Shown piece by piece: positions 1 to 5,918 of a stretch of 6,002 nt of DNA. Each line of letters starts with the position of its first letter. The first letter of the stretch is position 1. The position numbers and the translations under genes are program-made. Location of the stretch: the NCBI GenBank assembly GCA_030016765.1, contig JASEJS010000015.1, positions 1-6,002 on the forward strand. The letters run 5' to 3'. This DNA comes from Patescibacteria group bacterium (GTDB taxonomy: Bacteria; Patescibacteriota; Minisyncoccia; Minisyncoccales; JASEJS01). The notes under the pieces are model-generated. The model was not told where the DNA came from. It was given only the letters and a program-made list of their open reading frames with translations, and did not search any database.

Positions 1-90
1 TATCCCTCGGGCCAATCTTTTCATTCGATCAAAAAGCCAGGGTGGACAACGCCCCCAATCAAGAGAAACTGTAGCAATACCCGTGCGCAT
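1..90 (-). CDS. DUF763 (COG1415) family protein, N-terminal fragment
   Basis: Partial gene: only the first 30 residues are inside the window, and the frame is open to base 1. The translation begins MRTGIA, then LDWGRCPPWLFDRMKRLARG. This matches my memory of the DUF763 N-terminus: a G-I/F-A-x-L-P-L-H start, a G-x-x-P-x-W-L segment and an R-M-x-x-L-x-x-x-I helix. DUF763 proteins are usually several hundred residues long, occur in archaea and some bacteria, and have no established function. Here the usual LPLH reads VSLD. The ATG at 90-88 is chosen because the family similarity begins immediately after it. An ATG at 101-99 is in another frame. No Shine-Dalgarno is visible. The gene starts only 17 bases past a strong terminator hairpin, so it probably has its own promoter or depends on read-through. 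Family assignment is from recalled motifs and is fairly but not fully secure. Confidence 0.68.
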   Translation of the reverse strand, partial: MRTGIATVSLDWGRCPPWLFDRMKRLARGI

Positions 91-107
91 ATTATATTCA
101 TTTTAGC

Positions 108-135
108 AAAAAACTGGCTTTTTCGCCAGTTTTTT
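108..135 (-). terminator. Intrinsic terminator, potentially bidirectional
   Basis: A perfect 11-bp inverted repeat (108-118 with 125-135) encloses a 6-base loop at 119-124. The GC core is ACTGGC/GCCAGT. A-runs and T-runs flank the core on both sides, so either strand would make a hairpin followed by a U-tract. On the minus strand it lies about 95 bases after the NIF3 stop and would end the NIF3 transcript. No plus-strand gene is convincing to its left, so its working direction is probably minus. It also sits just 17 bases before the DUF763 start. Confidence 0.85.
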
Positions 136-145
136 TGAAACCTTA

Positions 146-220
146 GGACCATACCGAACCATAACATACCCCGCCTGACCTCACCGGACCCTGGCATACC
201 AGACCATATCTCGCCCGACC
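146..220. repeat. Degenerate five-base tandem repeat (NNACC on plus, GGTNN on minus)
   Basis: The 75 bases divide into 15 consecutive five-base units. Ten match NNACC exactly, and most of the others differ at one of the three fixed positions. The first two bases of each unit vary freely. Stronger ACC matches also recur every ten bases, at 148-150, 158-160, 168-170, 178-180, 188-190, 198-200 and 218-220. The block is clearly richer in GC than its surroundings. It lies between the NIF3 stop and the terminator, so it is probably transcribed as a GGUNN series in the 3' end of that mRNA. I do not recognise it as a named element. Confidence 0.8.
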
Positions 221-229
221 ATATTAATT

Positions 230-1177
230 TCATTTATTTCTCGAAATTCTAATAAGTCCGCTACAACTAACAATTTCAACTCCTCTTTTTTCTAATTCAT
301 CTAAAAACAAATTCATTCCCAAACTGTCGCTTGAACAGTGGCCACAAATGACAACATTGATATTTGAAGCTTCGGCCTCTTTTTTTGACTCCTCGGCCAT
401 ATGCATTCCAACTACCGTTCCAATTCCAGCCTGGGCCATTTTCTCATAAATTTTTGGAGTAGGTTCAGTACCCCCAGTAAACTCAGTTATGGCAATTTTT
501 CCACATCTTCTTTCTGGATCACCAACAAAAATTTTAGGTCCTGCTCCAATTTTAATAGCTTCTTTATATTCTGGTATCTCTTTTAATAATCTCATTAAAT
601 CTTCTATTCTTTCTGGATTTTCTTTTTCCACTTTTTCTTTGATAAATTTTGCCGCCAAATTGTCTGTTGGAGTGTGAGAATTCATTAAATTAAAACCGAG
701 GAGTTTTGCGGCATCAACTGTTCTCTGATGATTAATAGCATTTACTCCTCTGGCTACCTCAGAAATTCTCTCTTTCATTAAGCCTTCAGCAACATTAATG
801 GGCACTCCGTATTGACTTAAAACATCACATTGAAGCTCCATTACCTGGTGTAAATTGGCCAAACCTTTTCCCAAAGGATGATGGGCAATAATTAAATCGA
901 TCCCCCCAATTTCCTTAGCTAACAAAATTTCAGCTGGCTCAATATCAATTCCAACCAAAACTCTTTTAATTTCCTTATCTTGGGCAATGTGATAGATTCT
1001 TGAATCTAAGTATGGATTTTCCAAAACCTCTCTATCAAATTCCTCTTTCTCTTTTTCAGAAAGTTTTTCATACTTTTCTTTTTTCCTTTTTAAAAGCTTT
1101 TCAATTGCTTCTCTTCCTCTAAAATCTGCCTCAATTCCTTTTTGGATAGCTAAATTGAAAATTTCTTGAATTCTCAT
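230..1177 (-). CDS. NIF3/DUF34 family metal-binding protein
   Basis: A 315-residue protein of the NIF3-like family (COG0327, often labelled GTP cyclohydrolase 1 type 2 or NGG1p-interacting factor 3). The family forms toroidal oligomers with a two-metal site; its cellular role is not settled. Visible hallmarks are IAHHP with H99-H100, NSHTPTDN with D172 in the HTxxD pattern, and GHCSSDS near the C-terminus with H280 and D284. These align with the usual H, H, D, H, E ligand set, with Asp in place of the final Glu. Residues about 27-50 are a highly charged Lys/Glu helix before the core, not typical of short bacterial NIF3 proteins. No signal peptide or membrane segment is seen, so it is probably cytosolic. 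The ATG start overlaps the stop of the upstream 54-residue gene as ATGA, which supports this start and translational coupling. A terminator follows downstream. Family call is confident; the enzymatic role is not. Confidence 0.88.
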   Translation of the reverse strand: MRIQEIFNLAIQKGIEADFRGREAIEKLLKRKKEKYEKLSEKEKEEFDREVLENPYLDSRIYHIAQDKEIKRVLVGIDIEPAEILLAKEIGGIDLIIAHHPLGKGLANLHQVMELQCDVLSQYGVPINVAEGLMKERISEVARGVNAINHQRTVDAAKLLGFNLMNSHTPTDNLAAKFIKEKVEKENPERIEDLMRLLKEIPEYKEAIKIGAGPKIFVGDPERRCGKIAITEFTGGTEPTPKIYEKMAQAGIGTVVGMHMAEESKKEAEASNINVVICGHCSSDSLGMNLFLDELEKRGVEIVSCSGLIRISRNK

Positions 1178-1338
1178 ATTTTTGCTTCATTTTTTATTTT
1201 TAATTTCTCGAAGATCTTTTGATATAATTCTTGAATCAATTTTTGTTGCTGCTTGATATCCAAAACCTCTCGACGAATCCGAGCTTTCTCTTTTCGAATA
1301 AATTTCCTGATACTTCTCGGTAATTTTTTCCTCTCCAT
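1174..1338 (-). CDS. Small basic helical protein of unknown function, coupled to NIF3
   Basis: A 54-residue ORF beginning MERKKLPRSIRKF and ending KNEAKI. I counted 19 Lys/Arg and 7 Asp/Glu, and only one proline, at residue 7, so most of the chain could be one or two amphipathic helices. There is no signal peptide, membrane segment or cysteine. The ATG at 1338-1336 is the first possible ATG after an in-frame TAA at 1356-1354. Its TGA (1176-1174) overlaps the NIF3 ATG in an ATGA arrangement, the best evidence that it is translated. No clear Shine-Dalgarno is visible. A 69-codon open frame covers nearly the same DNA in another register (1187-1396), but it starts inside a low-complexity repeat and does not abut NIF3. 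The charge suggests a nucleic-acid or ribosome contact, which is inference only. Confidence 0.7.
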   Translation of the reverse strand: MERKKLPRSIRKFIRKEKARIRREVLDIKQQQKLIQELYQKIFEKLKIKNEAKI

Positions 1339-1375
1339 AAAAAAATGAAGTTTTTATCTTTTTAAAACTTTTAAA

Positions 1376-1412
1376 TTTTGAATTGGAATTTTGCATTTTG
1401 ACTTTTGAATTT
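1376..1412. repeat. Low-complexity TTTTGNA heptamer repeat
   Basis: On the plus strand, TTTTGAA (1376-1382), a shortened TTGGAA, TTTTGCA (1389-1395), TTTTGAC (1396-1402) and TTTTGAA (1403-1409) follow one another without gaps. The block fills much of the 84-base gap between the rtcB stop and the small basic gene. The flank at 1360-1375 is also a T/A run of similar style. I see no hairpin with a U-tract here, so it does not look like a terminator. Confidence 0.55.
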
Positions 1413-1422
1413 AGCGAAGTGC

Positions 1423-4416
1423 CTATTCTCCTTTTATTACTGCTAAAGGAGTTAATTTTGCCACTTTCTTTGACAATCCAGCATTATGAACTACTTCAAC
1501 CACCTCATCGATATTTTTGTAAGCTATCGGGGCCTCTTCAGCAATTCCTCTTAAACTCCAGCATTTTATAATAATTCCTCTTGATTTTAATCTATTCACC
1601 ACTTCTTGTCCAGAAACCCGTCTCATTGCTTGATGACGAGACATAGTTCTTCCTGCACCATGACAAGTTGAGAAAAAAGCTTCCTCACCCTCTTTAGTTC
1701 CGACTAAAACATAAGAGGCAGTACCCATTGATCCTGGAATGATAACAGGTTGTCCCGCTTCACGATATCTAATAGGAATCTCAGGATGGCCTGGTGGAAA
1801 AGCTCGGGTTGCTCCTTTTCGATGAACGATCACTTCGATTTCCTTCCCATCGATTTTATATCTTTCTTTTTTAATGATGTTATGGGCTACATCGTATAGT
1901 AATTTGAGTCTTTCTTTTTCTCCCAAAACCTGTTTCCAAGCTTTTCTTACATAATGGGCAATCATATAGCGATTAGCCCAAGCATAATTTGCAGCAGCAG
2001 CCATAGCTTTGAAATATCTCTGACCTTCCGGAGAATTAAACGGGCAGCAAGCAAATTCCTTATCTGGAACCTTTATTCCATATCTTTGCATAGCTGGAAT
2101 CATTGTTCTTAAATAATCGGTACACACCTGATGACCAAGACCTCTAGAACCAGTATGAATCATCACTACAATTTGATCTTTAAATAGGCCGAAAACTTCA
2201 GCTGTTTTTTCATCAAAAATTTCTTCTACTTTTTGAACTTCTAAGAAATGATTGCCGCTCCCGAGTGTTCCTACTTGATCCCTACCTCGATTTTTAGCAT
2301 GTTCAGAGACGACCTCAGCATTTGCCCAATCTAATCTTCCGCCAGCTTCGCAATTCTCAACATCTTCTTTTTCACCATAACCTTGGTTTAATAAAATATG
2401 AGCTCCCTCTTCTAAAATTTTGTTAATTTGTTTAATTGAAAGTTTTATCTTTCGTCCTCTCCCTAATCCTGAAGGGACTTCACTTTGAATCTCAGTTGCT
2501 AACTTATTTAAATAAGGTTTAATTTCTTTTTCATTATATTCTGATTTTAACAATCTCATTCCGCAATTAGAAACAACCAATCCATTGGCAATGAAATTAT
2601 GATTGATGTTATTGATGGTAAAATCATAAACAAAATCCTGATATGATAATTTTTCTATTTTTTCAATTTTGTTCCAAACCAATCCTTTTTTTCCATAACT
2701 ATATTTATTTTTATATTGTTTAAAGGAGGGGAAATTAAAGGCTATCCGAGGATTTCCTCTTTTTTTTATCACTCCATGACTATTTTCTTTAAAAATAGAA
2801 TGATAAAGAAATTGAGGTGTGACATATTCATTTTTATATTTCTCAAGAATCTGCGGAACAAACTTTTCAAAATCTCCTCTTTTTCGATATAATTTTTGTA
2901 TCTCTTTTCTTGCTTTATTTCTTATTTCTACTACCCTTAATTTTCTTTTTAAATAATTAGCTGCTAAGCAAGCTTCTTTTCGTTTTTCTTGATTATATTC
3001 ATAGTTTATGATTTCTAAAAACCTTATAAAATTTTGAGCCTCTTCTCCAATTTGCAATCTAAAGCCGGAGGTTTCTCTTTGTTTTCCTTTATATTGATAT
3101 CCTGGAACTTTTTTTATTGAGTAAGTTTTTATTCCAAATTCTTTTAAAAGATTAGCAATATCTTTTAAAAATAACTTTGCATTTCTTTCTAATCCTTTAG
3201 CTTTCTGCATGTTTAGTTGAGGAGCATAGAAGTTATATTTATTTAAAACTTTTGGTTTAGATAACTCCGCTCCAAAAAATGAGGCTAAAAATAATCTTTT
3301 TTGCCAAAGAGGACAATTAAAAATCCATTTTGGAACTCGATAAGATTTATGAGATTTTAATCCGTAAGGAACCCCCAAAGCTACAAGAAGAATTGCTAAT
3401 CCAAAAGAGCAATTCCTTAAACTATATTCAGTTCTTGAAAATTGATAAGTATTATAAAAAGTAATAATTTTATGGTTTCTTTTTCTAGAATAGATTTTAG
3501 AAGGTTTAAAACCAAGTTTTTGAATATCTTTTTGAATTTCTTTTAGGTCTTCAGGATTTCCGTAAAATTGAATTTGCACATTTCCATTTTTACTAAAACT
3601 AATTGCACCATCACCTAAGATATAACCCATTAATTTTAAAAGATAATATAAAGTAGGATGATCATAAGTTAAGTGTAATAAGTTTCGAGATTCCACTTGA
3701 TTGAATATCTGAGAAAAAGCGTTACCTTTTTTTGTTTTTCCAAAATTTTTTAAAATTTTTTTATACTTCTTTTCTTCTAAGATTACTTTAGAAGAAGGTT
3801 TTTGATATTTAACGCCTTTAAATGGATAGATTAAAACAAAATCTCTTTCTTTTAAAAATTTAACTTCTTTCATGCCTGTTTTAGTCTGAATTGGATGATC
3901 TTCGGTTAATTCTATTTTCTCTCCGGATTCTATTGTAATTTGATAGATGGTAGGGTTATTATATCTCTTCAAGAAACAAATTATATTAGAGTTTTCTATG
4001 CTTTTGTTTTTTAAGTTAACGAAATTTACACTCTTATCTCTCCATTCCTTTTCAAGTTCTTTTATTGTCATATAAGTGCCATTATCTAATAAAATTCTAG
4101 TATTAGGGTCCAAGCAATTGATATCGAAACCACAGGCTCCAGGTGAAATGATCCCTTCAGGAATCTTTATTGCTCCTACAAATCCAATTGGCACACTGTA
4201 GCCTTCGTGACAATCAGGCATGGCAATACCATATTTAACTATTCCAGGTAAAGTGGTACCGTTTATTAATTGAGGTATCGATTGGTCTCTAAATACTTCT
4301 TCCAGCATTTTCTCTGAAATATAAATTCGAGCTGGAACTTTCATGTCCTTCCTAAAACTTTTAGGAATTTCCCACAACCAATCATCTATTTTTCTAAAGT
4401 CTTTTTTGCTCATCAT
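1423..4416 (-). CDS. rtcB: RtcB RNA ligase precursor containing an intein
   Basis: A 997-residue precursor that becomes a 480-residue RtcB after splicing, the length usual for archaeal-type RtcB. RtcB joins RNA 2',3'-cyclic phosphate or 3'-phosphate ends to 5'-OH ends using GTP and Mn2+, in tRNA splicing or RNA repair in the cytosol. N-extein residues 1-100 carry GACGFDIN; C-extein residues 618-997 begin CGMRLL. Expected active-site residues are present (mature numbering): Asp98, Cys101, His206 in GSGNHF, His237 in HTGSRG, His328 in DVAHN, and the guanylylated His402 in TCHGAGR. HRKGATRAFPPGH and the near-terminal Lys478 of AVIKGE are also typical. The start is ATG-ATG at 4416; GGG a few bases upstream is a weak ribosome site, and starting at the second ATG would remove one residue. 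No archease gene is in the window. The ligase should be inactive until the intein is removed. Confidence 0.96.
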   Translation of the reverse strand: MMSKKDFRKIDDWLWEIPKSFRKDMKVPARIYISEKMLEEVFRDQSIPQLINGTTLPGIVKYGIAMPDCHEGYSVPIGFVGAIKIPEGIISPGACGFDINCLDPNTRILLDNGTYMTIKELEKEWRDKSVNFVNLKNKSIENSNIICFLKRYNNPTIYQITIESGEKIELTEDHPIQTKTGMKEVKFLKERDFVLIYPFKGVKYQKPSSKVILEEKKYKKILKNFGKTKKGNAFSQIFNQVESRNLLHLTYDHPTLYYLLKLMGYILGDGAISFSKNGNVQIQFYGNPEDLKEIQKDIQKLGFKPSKIYSRKRNHKIITFYNTYQFSRTEYSLRNCSFGLAILLVALGVPYGLKSHKSYRVPKWIFNCPLWQKRLFLASFFGAELSKPKVLNKYNFYAPQLNMQKAKGLERNAKLFLKDIANLLKEFGIKTYSIKKVPGYQYKGKQRETSGFRLQIGEEAQNFIRFLEIINYEYNQEKRKEACLAANYLKRKLRVVEIRNKARKEIQKLYRKRGDFEKFVPQILEKYKNEYVTPQFLYHSIFKENSHGVIKKRGNPRIAFNFPSFKQYKNKYSYGKKGLVWNKIEKIEKLSYQDFVYDFTINNINHNFIANGLVVSNCGMRLLKSEYNEKEIKPYLNKLATEIQSEVPSGLGRGRKIKLSIKQINKILEEGAHILLNQGYGEKEDVENCEAGGRLDWANAEVVSEHAKNRGRDQVGTLGSGNHFLEVQKVEEIFDEKTAEVFGLFKDQIVVMIHTGSRGLGHQVCTDYLRTMIPAMQRYGIKVPDKEFACCPFNSPEGQRYFKAMAAAANYAWANRYMIAHYVRKAWKQVLGEKERLKLLYDVAHNIIKKERYKIDGKEIEVIVHRKGATRAFPPGHPEIPIRYREAGQPVIIPGSMGTASYVLVGTKEGEEAFFSTCHGAGRTMSRHQAMRRVSGQEVVNRLKSRGIIIKCWSLRGIAEEAPIAYKNIDEVVEVVHNAGLSKKVAKLTPLAVIKGE
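2566..4116 (-). mobile_element. Full-length intein with LAGLIDADG homing endonuclease inside RtcB
   Basis: A 517-residue in-frame insertion, precursor residues 101-617. Splicing block A starts at Cys101 (CLDPNTRILLDNG). Block B is TEDHPIQT with T171 and H174. Block F includes FVYDF with D598. Block G is HNFIANGLVVSN followed by Cys618 as the +1 nucleophile. The penultimate residue is Ser616, where most inteins have His. Two LAGLIDADG motifs are visible: LMGYILGDG (262-270, acidic D269) and LASFFGAEL (377-385, acidic E384). Both acidic positions are kept, so the endonuclease may be active. A further basic segment, residues about 480-580, may be a DNA-recognition domain. The DNA is poorer in GC than the host exons. 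Removing it rejoins DIN to CGMRLL exactly, which fixes both boundaries. It encodes the only mobile-element function visible in the window. Confidence 0.95.
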
Positions 4417-4428
4417 AATCCCAGAGCT

Positions 4429-4500
4429 TTACCCTGTAGTGAGCTTTGCTCTATTACTAGGGCAATCTGATATTTTGATAAAATCTTTTTTAGAAAACAT
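4429..4500 (-). CDS. Doubtful 23-residue ORF resembling the RtcB N-terminus
   Basis: It fills most of the gap between the FAD dehydrogenase stop and the rtcB start, beginning 5 bases after the former and ending 12 bases before the latter. Its first residues, MFSKKDFIKISDC, match the RtcB start MMSKKDFRKIDDW at 9 of 13 positions, and the matching DNA is 27/39 identical by my count. After that the similarity stops. It could be a decayed copy of the rtcB 5' end, a leader peptide, or chance similarity in a lysine-rich setting. No good ribosome site is seen, and it is too short to judge from coding bias. Confidence 0.25.
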   Translation of the reverse strand: MFSKKDFIKISDCPSNRAKLTTG

Positions 4501-4505
4501 AATTT

Positions 4506-5885
4506 TTAACTTTTTAAGATTCCTTGAGCGGCCAAAACGCCTGTGGCAGCTGCGCTGACAATGCCCCTACTCAGTCCTACGCCATCGCCTGCGGCAAAAA
4601 GATTTCTAATATCTGTCTCCATATTTTCTTTTACGTTAATCCTCATAGAATAAAATTTAATCTCTGGGGCATACAAAAAAGTGGAGTCGCAAGCTACGCC
4701 GGGGATGACGGCATTGAGTTTTTCTAACCCTTCTATAATATCGGTAAGAATACGGTGAGGTAACGCCATGGCGATATTGCCAGGAGTAACATCTTTTAAA
4801 GTGGGGCTGATAATGCTTCTTTTTAGCCTTTCGAACGTTGACCTTCTTCCCCTTCTCATGTCTCCCAATCTTTGAATAATCGGTTTCCCCTCTCCTAAAA
4901 GAGTGGCCATTTGAGCTATTGATTGACCATAAAGCGTGGTATTTTCAAATGGCTCAGTTAAGGTAACTTTCACTAAAAAAGCAAAGTTTGTGTTTTCTGA
5001 TTTTTTATTGATTAAAGAGTGGCCATTCACACCGATAAAACCGTCGTAATGCTCTTTGACCACGAACCCCTGATGGTTGGTGCAAAAAGTGCGGACAAAA
5101 TCTCCATATCTGGTAGTCCAGATATGGAACTTTGGGTCCCGGCTGGCTTCGATTACCGGCCCCATAATAATTGCTGGGACTTCGACTCTTACCCCGACAT
5201 CAATGGGCAAATATTCTGCTTTCATTTTATGTTTGGCAATCATTTTTGTCACCCAAGAAATGCCCACTCTGCCCGGAGCAATTAAAGTGAAATCAGAACC
5301 AATTTTTTGCTCGCTTTTCAAAACCACTCCCCGACATTTGTTTCCCTCGACTATCAAATCTGTTACCTCTTTTTCCATTAAAAATTTAACGTTTTTCTTT
5401 TTCAAGAATTGGCTAAATTTTTGAATGATCTTTGGCGTATTGTCAGAACCGATATGTCTCTGCTTAATTCTAATAAACTTAATCCCAACTGAAGCAGCTC
5501 TCTGTTCTAAGGCTTCAATTTCTGGGGTTAAAATGCCAAATAATTTTCTTGGAGCGCCAAATCTGAGAAAAACTTTATCCACCACATCCATTAATTTCCA
5601 AGCCCTATTTTCGTTTTTGGTAAATTCGGTCAAGTCTCCTCCTATGTCTGGCCTTAAATTTAAAAGACCGTCGGAAAAAGTGCCTGCTCCTCCCATTCCG
5701 CACATATTATGACAAGGCACGCAATGGCAACATTTCCCAGTTTCATTCATCGGGCAAATTCTCTTTTTGACCTCTTTGCCCTTGTCAATAACTAGAATTT
5801 TCAGCTTGGGGCATTTTTTTATTAACTCGTAGGCGCTGAACATCCCAGCAGGCCCTGCTCCAACAATAACAATATTGAACTTCAT
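4506..5885 (-). CDS. FAD-dependent dehydrogenase, COG2509 type
   Basis: A 459-residue flavoprotein. The N-terminal Rossmann fold is clear: NIVIVGAGPAGM with GAGPAG at residues 9-14, and an acidic residue (D34) at the end of the second strand for ribose binding. A cysteine-rich stretch follows (C44, C52, C53, C55, C58, C62) and runs into GMGGAGTFSDG (63-73), which I recall as a hallmark of the COG2509 uncharacterised FAD-dependent dehydrogenases. The C-terminus has NLFAAGDGVGLSRGIVSAAATG, the second FAD-contact motif. The length is normal for the family. No signal peptide or membrane helix is seen, so it is probably cytosolic. The substrate and physiological role are unknown. The ATG is supported by the Rossmann strand starting at residue 4; AAGAG three bases upstream is a poor ribosome site. 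It lies 33 bases after the permease stop, so the two may be co-transcribed. Confidence 0.88.
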   Translation of the reverse strand: MKFNIVIVGAGPAGMFSAYELIKKCPKLKILVIDKGKEVKKRICPMNETGKCCHCVPCHNMCGMGGAGTFSDGLLNLRPDIGGDLTEFTKNENRAWKLMDVVDKVFLRFGAPRKLFGILTPEIEALEQRAASVGIKFIRIKQRHIGSDNTPKIIQKFSQFLKKKNVKFLMEKEVTDLIVEGNKCRGVVLKSEQKIGSDFTLIAPGRVGISWVTKMIAKHKMKAEYLPIDVGVRVEVPAIIMGPVIEASRDPKFHIWTTRYGDFVRTFCTNHQGFVVKEHYDGFIGVNGHSLINKKSENTNFAFLVKVTLTEPFENTTLYGQSIAQMATLLGEGKPIIQRLGDMRRGRRSTFERLKRSIISPTLKDVTPGNIAMALPHRILTDIIEGLEKLNAVIPGVACDSTFLYAPEIKFYSMRINVKENMETDIRNLFAAGDGVGLSRGIVSAAATGVLAAQGILKS

Positions 5886-5918
5886 GACTCTTAATTTTAA
5901 TTTATTTTTAGAAAAACA

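Noticed and set aside
91..96. TATAAT as the promoter of the DUF763 gene
   Set aside because: It touches the ATG, so transcription would begin inside the coding region, and no matching -35 is found at 16-18 bases. It is listed only as an oddity.
1..106. Plus-strand open frames at the left edge ending at 74, 106 or 139, which the bidirectional hairpin could terminate
   Set aside because: None gives a recognisable protein, all are short, and the same bases encode the DUF763 N-terminus on the minus strand.
146..220. CRISPR array
   Set aside because: The period is five bases with no long identical repeats or spacers, and no cas gene is in the window.
21..233. 70-residue minus-strand ORF after NIF3
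   Set aside because: It consists of translated repeat, then the terminator hairpin, then an out-of-frame reading of the DUF763 start. The DUF763 frame gives the recognisable protein.
401..677. Two plus-strand ORFs opposite the NIF3 gene
   Set aside because: They are rich in Ser/Phe/Asn, as expected from the reverse complement of a lysine-rich gene, and they overlap each other.
1187..1396. 69-residue minus-strand ORF between rtcB and NIF3
   Set aside because: It begins inside the TTTTGNA repeat. It covers the same DNA as the 54-residue ORF, which alone has a coherent helical sequence and an ATGA overlap with NIF3.
2566..4116. Split gene or frameshift as the explanation for the long RtcB
   Set aside because: The frame is continuous, intein blocks A, B, F and G are all present, and removing the insert rejoins RtcB at a conserved motif.
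5019..5712. Three plus-strand ORFs of 88, 115 and 95 residues opposite the FAD dehydrogenase
   Set aside because: They are shadows of a well-supported flavoprotein; they overlap one another and have no family-like motif.
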